A stretch of DNA of 64,000 nucleotides from Chitinophaga sp. YR627. Lineage in GTDB: Bacteria > Bacteroidota > Bacteroidia > Chitinophagales > Chitinophagaceae. Shown piece by piece: positions 1 through 7,991 of this stretch. The DNA is taken from the NCBI RefSeq assembly GCF_900114995.1, contig NZ_FOUX01000005.1, forward strand, positions 62,001 through 126,000. The letters run 5' to 3'. Position 1 is the first letter of the stretch. Every line of letters begins with the position of its first letter. Made by a program: the position numbers and the translations under genes. A model generated the notes under the pieces. That model was not told where the DNA came from and did no database searches. It saw nothing but the letters and a program-made list of their open reading frames with translations.

Positions 1-433
1 CACTCCCTGCCTGATCCATCAGCCGAAATACTCTATGTTTGAAAGATGGGTGGAAGGTGGTCTGCTGGACGTACTGGAAGCAAATGGTGTGGGTTGTATT
101 CCATTCTCCCCGCTGGCACAGGGTTTACTGACGGATCGTTACCTGAAAGGTATTCCGGAAGGTTCAAGAGCCAGCAAACCAAGCGGCTTCCTGAAAGCGG
201 ATCATATCACAGCAGAGAAACTGGATAAGATCCAGCGACTGAATGCTATCGCACTGCAAAGAGGCCAGACCCTGGCACAAATGGCACTGGCATGGATACT
301 GAAAGATAAACGCGTTACGACGGTACTGATAGGCGCCAGCTCTGTGGAACAATTGGATAATAACCTGGGTGCATTGCACAAGGTACAGTTTGATACAGCG
401 GAATTACAGGAGATTGAGAATATCCTGAAATAA
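1..433 (+). CDS. Aldo/keto reductase, YghZ/GPR-like, 3' part only
   Basis: C-terminal part of an aldo/keto reductase; the frame is open from base 2 and the 5' end lies outside the window. The visible part follows the pattern of E. coli YghZ (L-glyceraldehyde-3-phosphate reductase): a QPKYSMFERWVE stretch, then NGVGCIPFSPLAQGLLT (end of the TIM barrel), then the NADPH-binding tail with VLIGASSVEQLDNN. The family reduces aldehydes with NADPH in the cytosol. The first ATG inside the window (base 35) is internal, not the start. Family assignment is firm; substrate is inferred. A strong bidirectional hairpin follows the stop. Confidence 0.9.
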   Translation, partial: TPCLIHQPKYSMFERWVEGGLLDVLEANGVGCIPFSPLAQGLLTDRYLKGIPEGSRASKPSGFLKADHITAEKLDKIQRLNAIALQRGQTLAQMALAWILKDKRVTTVLIGASSVEQLDNNLGALHKVQFDTAELQEIENILK

Positions 434-518
434 CACAGGATCAATGGATTGTATCAAACATATATAAACGTTCTGAACCTCACTAAATCACCACCTGTCT
501 CCGACAGTTAATAAATAA

Positions 519-555
519 AAAGAGGGTATATCTTATTTGGATATACCCTCTTTTT
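519..555. terminator. Bidirectional intrinsic terminator
   Basis: Perfect 12-bp stem (521-532 with 540-551), 7-nt loop, flanked by an A-run on the left and a T-run on the right. It lies between two convergent genes (reductase ending at 433, lipoprotein ending at 569) and can serve both. Confidence 0.85.
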
Positions 556-568
556 GCTTTAACAAAGA

Positions 569-1402
569 CTACTTTTTGACGTAAGTCAGCTTGTGACCAG
601 ACTCCCTGGTATCTACTACGGAACCATTATAAAATTCCTTCTCTGTCGTAATTACCTGAACAGGATAACCATCCCAGTCATAATAGTACACATTCTTAAT
701 TTCCCTCTTAGTGTCTGGCCCTGAGACAACAGCAGTCAGTATATTGTTGGCAGAGAATATATCCGCCACTTCCTCCAGCTGCATCATTCCATAATCAGGT
801 TGCTTTGTAACGTAATTAACTTTATTGTCATAGGTATAAACAGTAGTAGTAGTATCCTTTGTTTCTTTACCACCTTCCATCGCAATGCTAAACCTTTTGA
901 CAATATTCCCCTCGCCATTCCAATCAAATAAGTTCTTCTGATAGAGACCGATCTGGGCGCCGGCACTCGCAATTACCGAAACGTAACTTGTTGTCAGACT
1001 CCCGGATGCATCGTACAAAAGGCTATCTATACGGGCTGGTTTATCAAAGCCATATTCGTAAGAATACACGCTTCTCAGTTTGCCTTCCATGTAATAGTTA
1101 AACGTCTTGAATTGATGTGTGATATCTGATTTTGACAAACCCACCAGTGCTGTAGTAAGTTTGTTATTTTCAAACACAGGTTTTACAAAAACAGTAAAAC
1201 CATCACTCAGATCATGTTGTTCAAACAATGTAAATTGTTTACTGGTATCGTAACTGAGTACACTGCTATCCGTATCTGTAACGTCAGTGAATAACAGTTT
1301 TACGTTCCCTCCTGGTTCGGGTGCAACCGGAACTTTTCCGGGCGGGTCACAGGCAATAAAAAACAATGCAAGTGTAGCTGCTCCAAAAAGCAATCCTTTC
1401 AT
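569..1402 (-). CDS. Predicted lipoprotein, paralogue of the next gene
   Basis: 277-residue protein of unknown function. A short hydrophobic signal ends in a lipobox-like LFFIAC, so it is probably lipid-anchored after Cys18. The body is rich in Tyr/Asp/Thr/Val and contains sequence resembling YD-type or DUF4595-like beta-repeat proteins (for example SYDTSKQFTLFEQHD and TVYTYDNKVNYVTKQP), so a beta-rich exported fold is likely; that family link is only a resemblance. It is colinear along its whole length with the upstream lipoprotein at 1637-2467, including SANNIL and a shared HKLTYxKK C-terminus. The ATG start at 1402 is the only one that leaves an intact signal peptide. Confidence 0.8.
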   Translation of the reverse strand: MKGLLFGAATLALFFIACDPPGKVPVAPEPGGNVKLLFTDVTDTDSSVLSYDTSKQFTLFEQHDLSDGFTVFVKPVFENNKLTTALVGLSKSDITHQFKTFNYYMEGKLRSVYSYEYGFDKPARIDSLLYDASGSLTTSYVSVIASAGAQIGLYQKNLFDWNGEGNIVKRFSIAMEGGKETKDTTTTVYTYDNKVNYVTKQPDYGMMQLEEVADIFSANNILTAVVSGPDTKREIKNVYYYDWDGYPVQVITTEKEFYNGSVVDTRESGHKLTYVKK

Positions 1403-1580
1403 AGGTTAAATGTATTAGCTGATAAAGATAAAAAATAACTGACCTTCCCGGCCTGCATATACGTTAACGGGAACTGGCGGACGAATGTACTGTAATGTCC
1501 CCTCATATGATACATCAACGTCTTTCCGCCGGGGGGATACTTACCACATGCAGGATAGGCATTCATAGTTATAAAAACGA

Positions 1581-1616
1581 AGATACCTTCCGGAATGTTA
1601 CATCCGGAAGGTATCT
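1581..1616 (-). terminator. Terminator hairpin after the second lipoprotein
   Basis: Perfect 13-bp stem (1581-1593 with 1604-1616) with a 10-nt loop. An A-rich stretch to its left reads as T-rich on the minus strand. It ends the gene at 1637-2467 and separates the two paralogues, so they are probably transcribed separately. Confidence 0.75.
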
Positions 1617-1636
1617 TTTATTTCATGTGCAGATGA

Positions 1637-2467
1637 CTATTTCTTAGTGTAAGTCAGCTTGTGATTTTCAGTGGAAGAACTAACTTCCGTATCACCCTGT
1701 ATTCCTTTTCTGGTTGATTTTTTTGTAACAGGGTAGTTCTCCGCATCATAAGTATACACGTTAGTGGTAATTTCCTTAGATGTTTCGTATTGGATTGTTT
1801 CCGTCAGAATATTATTGGCTGAGAGCGCAGCAGCTACATCTTCAACATCGATCAGATAAAGCTCCGGCTGTTTTGCTGTGTAGTTCACCTTATCATCATA
1901 CGTCAATACAGCAGTAGTGGTATCTTTTGCTTCAGTACCGTTTGCGAAAGCAATTCTGTGTGTCTTCACAACATTGCCCTTTGCATCCCACTCAAACACA
2001 TTCTTTTCAAAGAAACCCAGATGGTTTTCTACAGCCACTTTCTCTGCAATATATACGGCAGAAACACGACCAGCTGCATCATATGCAATACTATCGTACT
2101 GGTTCAGGCTTCCGTCTTCTTCATCATAGAAGTTTACAGTAAATACCTTACCGGCAGTGTTATATCCGAAAGTTACCGCTTTATGCGTAGCAGCATTCAG
2201 GGTAGCACCGGTAAAAAACGCTGTGAGCCTGTTGTTTTCATAAGAAGGTTTTGCAACAACCTTATCATCAGCATCTTCCAGGGCATAGCGCTGAAACGAT
2301 GCTAATTTCCTGCTTGCATCATAGTCAAGTATTGTACTGTCGTGTTCAGAAACGTCTTTCGCCAGCAGTTTTACAGCAACATCGGGTTGCGGGTTATTGG
2401 TTTCATCGTCTTTACAGGCAGTAAAAAACAGTCCGAGTACAGCTGCACTCAAAAGGATTCTTTTCAT
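1637..2467 (-). CDS. Predicted lipoprotein, tandem paralogue
   Basis: 276 residues, one fewer than its neighbour at 569-1402, and clearly homologous to it: lipobox LFFTACKDD, then DYDASRKLASFQRY, FFEKNVFEWDAKGNVVKT, TAVLTYDDKVNYTAKQPE, SANNIL and the HKLTYTKK end. Function unknown; by signal and lipobox it is exported and anchored after Cys18. The two copies diverge along the whole length but keep almost identical size, which points to an old tandem duplication rather than a recent one. A hairpin lies just after its stop. No partner gene suggests a role. Confidence 0.8.
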   Translation of the reverse strand: MKRILLSAAVLGLFFTACKDDETNNPQPDVAVKLLAKDVSEHDSTILDYDASRKLASFQRYALEDADDKVVAKPSYENNRLTAFFTGATLNAATHKAVTFGYNTAGKVFTVNFYDEEDGSLNQYDSIAYDAAGRVSAVYIAEKVAVENHLGFFEKNVFEWDAKGNVVKTHRIAFANGTEAKDTTTAVLTYDDKVNYTAKQPELYLIDVEDVAAALSANNILTETIQYETSKEITTNVYTYDAENYPVTKKSTRKGIQGDTEVSSSTENHKLTYTKK

Positions 2468-2783
2468 AGGTTTTCTGATATATTGTTCTGATTAAAAATT
2501 CTGTGGTGTTAGTGTTAGTATGGTTATGGGTTTAAAACACAAATAATATAGGGTCCCCGCATTATTAATGCGCGGCAAATATATGTTTATTTTTAAATAT
2601 CAATACGCCTTTAAAACATCCAGGGCAGATAAATCTTAATAGGGGGACAATACTCAATAACAGAAGATGTTGATAGCCATGCAGATATCCATACATCCTG
2701 CAGTATAATTTTTTTTCACGGATATGACTGGCAATAAAAAAGCCGGTCATTAAGACCGGCCTCCCTGCATATCTGCAATAATA
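2468..2783. other. Intergenic region, no convincing gene
   Basis: A 316-base AT-rich stretch between the start of the lipoprotein (2467) and the end of the ComA-like gene (2784). It should hold the lipoprotein promoter and it holds a terminator at 2742-2760. A 61-codon minus-strand frame (2565-2750) has no recognisable domain and runs into the terminator; I do not call it a gene. Confidence 0.6.
2742..2760 (-). terminator. Terminator after the ComA-like gene
   Basis: 7-bp GC-rich stem (2742-2748 with 2754-2760), 5-nt loop, with an A-run on the left that reads as T-run on the minus strand. It sits 24 bases beyond the stop at 2784. Confidence 0.8.
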
Positions 2784-3557
2784 TTATTTCGTTCCGTCCA
2801 GGTAAAAATGGAAACTATCTCCACGTAAACCTACGCGCATTGCTTCCAGTGAAATCACTTCATTATAGGCAATATTACCCAGGTTCGCATTACAACCCAT
2901 CAGGTCCAGGAAATACAGCTGCTGGTCTTTCCGGGGTGCCTCCCAGATGATCTTCTCTCCGGATACCTGTGTCAGGATCTCCTGTACCAGCCCTTCTCTT
3001 ACCTCACCGGAGTCGCGGTACAGACCTACGTTACCTGTTTCTCTCGCTTCTGCAATGATATATTCAGAACCGGCGGAAAGCTCCGCTTTGATCAGTTCTA
3101 TCCATTTATAAGGCGGCGTGATATGCTCACGGTCTTTATCTTTTGAACCGATCTCACTCAGTACGGTACCCAGTTTGGCCAGTTTCTCTATATAGCCGCA
3201 TTTCTCTGCATGCGGGATAGAAAGAGACCCGTCAGATACTTCAAAGTAATTGATGCCGTACTTTTTCACCACATCGATATAATCATCAAACTGACTACGG
3301 ATAATGAAAGCCTCGAGCAGCAGACCACCGAAATAAACAGGGATATTATATGACTGATATACTTTGATCTTTTCATCCAGGTTAGGTGTTACATATGCTG
3401 TACCGAAGGCCAGCTTCACCATATCCACGTGTGCCGAAGATACAGACAGGAAGTCTTTCGTATCCTGCAGGCTCAGCCCCTTATCAGTCACCATTGTAAT
3501 ACCAAATGAACGAGGTTGTTTCGTACGTTCAGGAATTTTGTCCAGGTTAAAATTCAT
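2784..3557 (-). CDS. Phosphosulfolactate synthase-like protein (ComA family)
   Basis: 257-residue TIM-barrel protein of the ComA family, whose known member adds sulfite to phosphoenolpyruvate to give (2R)-phosphosulfolactate (EC 4.4.1.19) in coenzyme M synthesis. Family-typical stretches visible are RSFGITMVTDKG near the N-terminus, VDMVKLAFGTAYV, INYFEVSDGSLSIPH, IIAEARE and IIWEAPRKDQQ. Bacteroidota do not make coenzyme M; here the product could feed sulfolactate or another sulfonate, but no sulfonate gene is next to it, so the role is inferred. It appears monocistronic: own terminator downstream, and a non-coding gap before the transporter gene upstream. Confidence 0.82.
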   Translation of the reverse strand: MNFNLDKIPERTKQPRSFGITMVTDKGLSLQDTKDFLSVSSAHVDMVKLAFGTAYVTPNLDEKIKVYQSYNIPVYFGGLLLEAFIIRSQFDDYIDVVKKYGINYFEVSDGSLSIPHAEKCGYIEKLAKLGTVLSEIGSKDKDREHITPPYKWIELIKAELSAGSEYIIAEARETGNVGLYRDSGEVREGLVQEILTQVSGEKIIWEAPRKDQQLYFLDLMGCNANLGNIAYNEVISLEAMRVGLRGDSFHFYLDGTK

Positions 3558-3622
3558 TTTCCTAAAGTTTTGCTGCGTTTACTTCCTTTAATAAACTACG
3601 GGCAAAGGTATTTAAAAAATGT

Positions 3623-4567
3623 TCAGGCACGTTGCCTGTTAAAAGATAGTTTGTAGTTGGGGAAATTAGTTAACAATACACCCACCAGTATAACGAACAT
3701 ACCCAGCAACTGCATCCAGCTAAGTTGCTCATTTACAAAAGCCCAGCCCATCAGCACCGCCACTACGGGATTAACGTAGGTATGGGTGCTGACCAATGCC
3801 GGCGGACGCACTGTTATGAGCCAGGTAAATGCCATATAGGCTATCAGGGAGCCAAAGAAAACGAGATATAATAATCCGGCCCATGCGGCAGCCGGCACCT
3901 GTTCTATATGGAAGCGGGACCACTCTCCCGTTGCGCCGCTCAGTAAACCGCTGGCAATCGCTGCCGCTAACAACTGAATGGCACTGCTGAGGATATTAGG
4001 GGTACGCTTATCCAGTTTGCCTTCTGCATGTAAAGCGCCCGACACCCAGAACACTGTTCCTACCAGTATGGCGCCATAGCCCACCCATTGCATGGTATTA
4101 TCAGCGCCCTGTTCCGCGGCAGCCTCTCCTCCTCCGAAAAACAGGATGATCCCCGCAAAACCGACCAGCAGCCCCGTAATGATAAATACATTCCCAAAGT
4201 ATTCCCGCCAGCGCTTCCTGTCCGCCAGCAGAAACACAAACGGCTCTGTAGCGATCATAATAGCCGCCTGTCCGGAAGTAACATACTGCTCCGACCATGC
4301 CACAATCCCACTACCGCCCACCAGCATCAGGATACCGCTCACAATACAGACCTTTACCACCGACCATCCCGGCCAGGCCACACCTCTTATCCTACACCAT
4401 CCCAGCAACAGGATAGCCGCCAGCAGGTACCGCAGCCCGGACAGCATAAACGGCGGAAAACCCCGCAATCCATAGATCACTGCCAGATACGTCGTACCCC
4501 AGACGATATACACCGCCATAAAAGCCAGTATGATCAACCACTGCGGCGCATTCCGTTCAGCATTCAT
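3623..4567 (-). CDS. DMT-superfamily (EamA) exporter
   Basis: 314-residue inner-membrane protein with about ten hydrophobic segments and two EamA repeats. Landmarks are VYIVWGTTYLAVIYGLRGF in the first helix and the second-half region HTYVNPVVAVLMGW, typical of YedA/RhaT-like drug/metabolite transporters. Substrate unknown. The frame stays open to 4711, but that longer start would overlap the divergent regulator and its promoter; ATG 4567 gives the normal family N-terminus. The gene is divergent from the CGNR regulator at 4684, with a 13-bp inverted repeat over both predicted promoters, so the regulator probably controls it. Confidence 0.88.
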   Translation of the reverse strand: MNAERNAPQWLIILAFMAVYIVWGTTYLAVIYGLRGFPPFMLSGLRYLLAAILLLGWCRIRGVAWPGWSVVKVCIVSGILMLVGGSGIVAWSEQYVTSGQAAIMIATEPFVFLLADRKRWREYFGNVFIITGLLVGFAGIILFFGGGEAAAEQGADNTMQWVGYGAILVGTVFWVSGALHAEGKLDKRTPNILSSAIQLLAAAIASGLLSGATGEWSRFHIEQVPAAAWAGLLYLVFFGSLIAYMAFTWLITVRPPALVSTHTYVNPVVAVLMGWAFVNEQLSWMQLLGMFVILVGVLLTNFPNYKLSFNRQRA

Positions 4568-4621
4568 GTCTCCGTTTTTACCTGTTAAATCGTATTTACT
4601 GGTATAAAAATAGTATTTTTT

Positions 4622-4653
4622 TACTACCATCAAACTAATTTTTGATAGTAGTA
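4622..4653. promoter_or_regulatory. Operator-like inverted repeat between exporter and CGNR regulator
   Basis: TACTACCATCAAA (4622-4634) faces TTTGATAGTAGTA (4641-4653): 12 of 13 positions pair around a 6-nt spacer. The repeat covers the predicted -33 element of the rightward promoter and the -7 element of the leftward one. Its place between a transporter and a DNA-binding protein suggests the regulator's binding site. Confidence 0.65.
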
Positions 4654-4661
4654 ATACCAAA
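4631..4661 (-). promoter_or_regulatory. Predicted promoter of the EamA exporter
   Basis: On the minus strand TTTG (4661-4658), 19-nt spacer, then TTAGTTTG (4638-4631), one mismatch from the Bacteroidota -7 consensus TAnnTTTG. This would give a leader of roughly 55-60 nt before ATG 4567. Confidence 0.5.
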
Positions 4662-4674
4662 TGTCGTATTTTTG
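4641..4674 (+). promoter_or_regulatory. Predicted promoter of the CGNR regulator
   Basis: TTTG (4641-4644), 22-nt spacer, TATTTTTG (4667-4674), a full match to the Bacteroidota -33/-7 pattern. The ATG is only 10 nt after the -7 box, so the message would have almost no leader. Confidence 0.6.
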
Positions 4675-4683
4675 AGTACGTAA

Positions 4684-5316
4684 ATGAGTAAGGAAAGATC
4701 AATAGCAACATTATCCCTGGATGGCGGCGCCCTCTGTTTCCATTTTATCAATACGGTAAATGCATGGAGGGGTATCAATCTGCACGAATACCTCGGCAGC
4801 TACCAGGAAGTCATGGAATGGTGCAAAAAGGTAGATATCCTTGATGAAGCACAGCGCAACGCCCTCTTACAGGAAGCTGCGAAGGATGAAACGGCTGCCG
4901 GTCTCGCCCTGCAGAAACTGAAGAAAACAAGAGAAACGCTGTATCAGTTCTTTTCCGGTATTGCGGAGAATGATGGCAGTACACTCACTGCCGGCGTGCT
5001 GGAGAAATTCAATAAAGCGCTTGGTACCGGACTATCAAAACTACAGTTTGAACCTTCCGGTACAGGCATACGGGCTATCCTGAAACAGGAATACACCGAC
5101 CTCCTCGCACCGTTATGGACAGTGATGAAATCGGCCTACGATGTGCTTACTACGGAAGAGCATATACGTATCAAGGAATGCGGAACCTGTGGATGGATCT
5201 TTCTCGATCAGACCAAAAACAACAAGAAACGCTGGTGCAGCCCTGACAGCTGTGGTACTGCGGACAAATCCAAACGTTACTATCAGCGTAAAAAAGAACA
5301 ATCAGCTGAAGAATAA
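4684..5316 (+). CDS. ABATE/CGNR zinc-finger transcription regulator
   Basis: 210-residue cytosolic regulator. Residues 5-140 form the helical ABATE ligand-sensing region (LDGGALCFHFINTV at the start); residues 164-205 form a CGNR-type zinc finger with Cys166, Cys169, Cys185 and Cys190 (CGTCGWIFLD ... RWCSPDSCG) and a basic tail KSKRYYQRKK. The usual CGNR tetrapeptide is CGTA here, but all four cysteines and the basic helix are kept. Known members are stress- or ligand-responsive regulators. Divergent promoter overlap with the EamA exporter suggests control of that gene and of itself. Confidence 0.88.
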   Translation: MSKERSIATLSLDGGALCFHFINTVNAWRGINLHEYLGSYQEVMEWCKKVDILDEAQRNALLQEAAKDETAAGLALQKLKKTRETLYQFFSGIAENDGSTLTAGVLEKFNKALGTGLSKLQFEPSGTGIRAILKQEYTDLLAPLWTVMKSAYDVLTTEEHIRIKECGTCGWIFLDQTKNNKKRWCSPDSCGTADKSKRYYQRKKEQSAEE

Positions 5317-5319
5317 AAA

Positions 5320-5349
5320 ACGGGATACCAGTGCATACCAGTATCCCGT
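5320..5349. terminator. Convergent-gene terminator
   Basis: 9-bp stem (5320-5328 with 5341-5349), 12-nt loop, between the convergent stops at 5316 and 5371, preceded by an A-run that favours the minus-strand transcript. Confidence 0.65.
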
Positions 5350-5370
5350 CATCAATTATATTATCACTGC

Positions 5371-6237
5371 TTAAAACAGTGTTACCGTCCAGCTTCTTTC
5401 AAAACGTTTGCCGGCATCCAGTATATGGATCCCTTCTTTACCGGTAATATCACCTGTCGCATTCACGCTGTCAGCAATACCGTTCCAGGGCTCAATACAT
5501 ACAAAGTTGGCGTCTTTCGCCGCCCAGATACCCATATAAGGGAATCCTTCGTATTGCATCTTCAGACCACGTGGCGATTTATCGCTTTTCAGTTCCATGA
5601 TGGTAGAGGCCAGGGTTTTGAATACCAGTGCATCTTTATAGAACAGGTGATGCTTCAGGCCCAGTTTATGTGTTTTTACCAGGAATGGCTCCGGCGTCAG
5701 TTCTATCAGTCCGTCGGCTGACAATGGCCATACGCCGTCATTTTCCTCCTTATTAAAATGCAGGTAATAATCCTCATATGTCGTCTCTTCTGTCAGCGGC
5801 ACCTTAAACGCAGGATGTGCGCCTACAGAAAAATACATGGTATCCTTACCGGTATTCTCCACTACATAAGATACCTGCAGGGAAGTGTCATGTATGGTAT
5901 ACACTACCTGGAAACGGAAATGAAAAGGATAGACCTGTAAAGAATCTTCCGACTCCGTCAGGGTGAACACCAGCTTATCTGCTGTCTGTTCTGTCAGGGT
6001 AAAGACCTTATCACGGGCAAAACCGTGGCGGCCAAGCGTGTAGCTTTTCCCTTTATATGTGTAAGTATTGTTCTTAAGTGTTCCCACTATCGGGAATAAT
6101 ACGGGGCTTTTCTTGGCCCATTCTGGTCCGGCATGCCACAGGTACTCCTGCTGAAGGTCCTTACGGACGATGCTCTGTAATTCGGCTCCTTTCTCTGCAA
6201 CAACTACCTGTAGCTTATCGTTCATTAATTCAGGCAT
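5371..6237 (-). CDS. Aldose 1-epimerase family protein (LacX/YeaD type)
   Basis: 288 residues, beta-sandwich galactose-mutarotase fold. Visible landmarks are EYLWHAGPEWAKKSPVLFPIVG near the N-terminus (the family signature), GRHGFARD with the substrate-binding His, YFSVGAHPAFKVPL with the second His, and a C-terminal CIEPWNGIAD carrying the catalytic Glu. Such proteins interconvert alpha and beta anomers of sugars or sugar phosphates; the exact sugar is unknown. ATG 6225 (four codons in) is an equally good start. It may share a transcript with the small membrane protein upstream. Confidence 0.9.
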   Translation of the reverse strand: MPELMNDKLQVVVAEKGAELQSIVRKDLQQEYLWHAGPEWAKKSPVLFPIVGTLKNNTYTYKGKSYTLGRHGFARDKVFTLTEQTADKLVFTLTESEDSLQVYPFHFRFQVVYTIHDTSLQVSYVVENTGKDTMYFSVGAHPAFKVPLTEETTYEDYYLHFNKEENDGVWPLSADGLIELTPEPFLVKTHKLGLKHHLFYKDALVFKTLASTIMELKSDKSPRGLKMQYEGFPYMGIWAAKDANFVCIEPWNGIADSVNATGDITGKEGIHILDAGKRFERSWTVTLF

Positions 6238-6282
6238 ACGAAACTTTTTTTCAAAAATAACTATTCGCCTGCTTATCTGACC

Positions 6283-6492
6283 TTATTTTTTCCTGTCGGT
6301 CAATACGAGCACCAGTCCTACAGCAGCGATAATACCGCCTGCATAGGTAGGCCATCCGATCCAGCGGTTTTCAGTTTTGTTTACCTCTACCGGACCAAGA
6401 TCCACTACTTTCTTTTGTGTTTTTACGGAGAAACCGCGGACAACGATCATCAAAATGCCGGCTGCGATAAGAATGAGACCAAATGTTTTCAT
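6283..6492 (-). CDS. Small two-helix membrane protein
   Basis: 69 residues of unknown function. Two hydrophobic helices (about residues 3-19 and 47-64) flank a charged loop with a KTQKKVVDLGPVEVNKTE stretch, and the protein ends TDRKK, consistent with both ends facing the cytosol. It lies on the same strand and between the rhodanese/MBL gene (54 nt upstream) and the epimerase (45 nt downstream), so it may be part of that transcript. The size and membrane layout look real; I do not recognise the family. Confidence 0.7.
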   Translation of the reverse strand: MKTFGLILIAAGILMIVVRGFSVKTQKKVVDLGPVEVNKTENRWIGWPTYAGGIIAAVGLVLVLTDRKK

Positions 6493-6545
6493 GTGTTGTA
6501 GATTTAATACTGATCATTAAACAAGACACATGCCAGCCCGTCCCA

Positions 6546-7955
6546 TCAGGTAGACGAAGGCGTAAAGTAATCGCTCAGCTGAAAAAGTCCGCTTTCCTTC
6601 AGGGCTTTCATCCCTCCCTTCACATCCACAAAATTGTGATACCCCCTCATACGCATAATGGAAATAAAGATCACAGAACGGTAACCACCGGCACAATGCA
6701 CGTAATATAACTGCTGCTTATCCAGCTGACCTATATGATCGTTGATATAATCCAGTGGTATATTGACAGCGCCTGCTATATGTTCTCCGCTGAATTCATT
6801 CCTCCTGCGTACATCGATCAGCTGTACCGGTATCCAGGACTGCCGTTCGGCCAGTTCCGCCGGTGTAATAGCCACAATATCATCTACTGTACGACCAGCA
6901 GCCCGCCAGGCTTCAAAACCGCCTTTCAGATACCCCAGGGTATTATCAAATCCAATACGGGCCAGCCGTGTCACCACCTCCTGTTCCCTTCCCGGATCGG
7001 CAATGAACAGAATCGGTTGTTGTCCGGGGATCAGGGTACCTGCCCAGGGCGCAAAATTGCCATCCAGACCAATATTTACAGCGCCGGGTATAAAACCATC
7101 TACAAATAGTTCCGGTCCGCGGGTATCCAGGATCACCGCGCCTGTTTCATTCGCGAGGGCTTCAAATGCATCGGGTAACAATGCCCGGGTACCACGTGTG
7201 ATCACATCGTCTACATTTTCATAGCCCTGTTTATTCATCTGTACATTCAAAGGAAAATAAGCAGGTGGAGGGGTGAGTCCGTCGGTAACGGCTGTTATAA
7301 ACTCCTCCCTGCTCATATCAGCGCGCAGGGCATAATTCGTACGTAATTGTCCGCCCAGGGTATCTGTACGCTGACCGCTGATCAGTTTCCCGCAGGCACT
7401 ACCCGCGCCATGGGCAGGATACACCGTAACATCAGGAGGTAAAGACATGATCTTAGTGCGCAAAGAATCAAACAGGATCCCTGCCAGTTCTTCCCGGGTT
7501 TTACCGGAAGCCTGCTGTGCCAGATCGGGCCGGCCCACATCTCCGATAAAGAGGGTATCACCGGAGAAAAGCGCAGTCTCCTTACCTGCTGCATCGATCA
7601 GCAGGAAACAGCTGCTTTCCATGGTATGTCCCGGGGTATGTAATACTTTGATCTGTATATTTCCGAGTGTGAGTATTTCGCCGTCTGTTGCGATATAGGC
7701 AGGAAAGGCGGGCGTTGCGCCCGGACCATAGACAATATTCGCGCCCGTGGCTGCAGCCAGATCGAGATGTCCGGACACAAAATCAGCATGAAAGTGTGTT
7801 TCCAGTACATATTTTATCACGGCATGATCCTGTTGCGCCCTGCTGATATAAGCCGCTACATCGCGCAGGGGATCAATGATAGCCGCTTCGCCGTTACTTT
7901 CAATGTAATAGGCGCCATGCGCCAGGCAACCTGTGTAAAGCTGTTCTATTTTCAT
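6546..7955 (-). CDS. MBL-fold hydrolase with two rhodanese domains (persulfide dioxygenase-like)
   Basis: 469 residues. Residues 1-230 are a metallo-beta-lactamase domain of the ETHE1/persulfide dioxygenase type: His54, His56, Asp58 and His63 in THFHADFVSGH, HTPGHTMES, and FSGDTLFIGDVGRPDL with the bridging Asp. Two rhodanese domains follow. The second keeps the active-site Cys in VHCAGGYRS; in the first the loop is FIADPGRE with no Cys, so it is probably structural. ETHE1 proteins oxidise glutathione persulfide to sulfite; the rhodanese moves sulfane sulfur. The likely role is sulfide/persulfide detoxification in the cytosol. Metal ligands and fold are visible; substrate is inferred. Confidence 0.9.
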   Translation of the reverse strand: MKIEQLYTGCLAHGAYYIESNGEAAIIDPLRDVAAYISRAQQDHAVIKYVLETHFHADFVSGHLDLAAATGANIVYGPGATPAFPAYIATDGEILTLGNIQIKVLHTPGHTMESSCFLLIDAAGKETALFSGDTLFIGDVGRPDLAQQASGKTREELAGILFDSLRTKIMSLPPDVTVYPAHGAGSACGKLISGQRTDTLGGQLRTNYALRADMSREEFITAVTDGLTPPPAYFPLNVQMNKQGYENVDDVITRGTRALLPDAFEALANETGAVILDTRGPELFVDGFIPGAVNIGLDGNFAPWAGTLIPGQQPILFIADPGREQEVVTRLARIGFDNTLGYLKGGFEAWRAAGRTVDDIVAITPAELAERQSWIPVQLIDVRRRNEFSGEHIAGAVNIPLDYINDHIGQLDKQQLYYVHCAGGYRSVIFISIMRMRGYHNFVDVKGGMKALKESGLFQLSDYFTPSST

Positions 7956-7991
7956 AAATCAGTGCTTGTACGACAAAGGTCTGCCTTCTGC

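Noticed and set aside
2565..2750. 61-codon minus-strand frame
   Set aside because: No domain or signal; it crosses the terminator of the neighbouring gene and lies in AT-rich DNA.
4088..4588. 166-codon frame opposite the EamA exporter
   Set aside because: Shadow of the transporter gene on the other strand; composition is low-complexity His/Pro/Gln/Arg.
4568..4711. Longer N-terminus for the EamA exporter
   Set aside because: Would overlap the divergent regulator and both promoters; the extra residues are not family-like.
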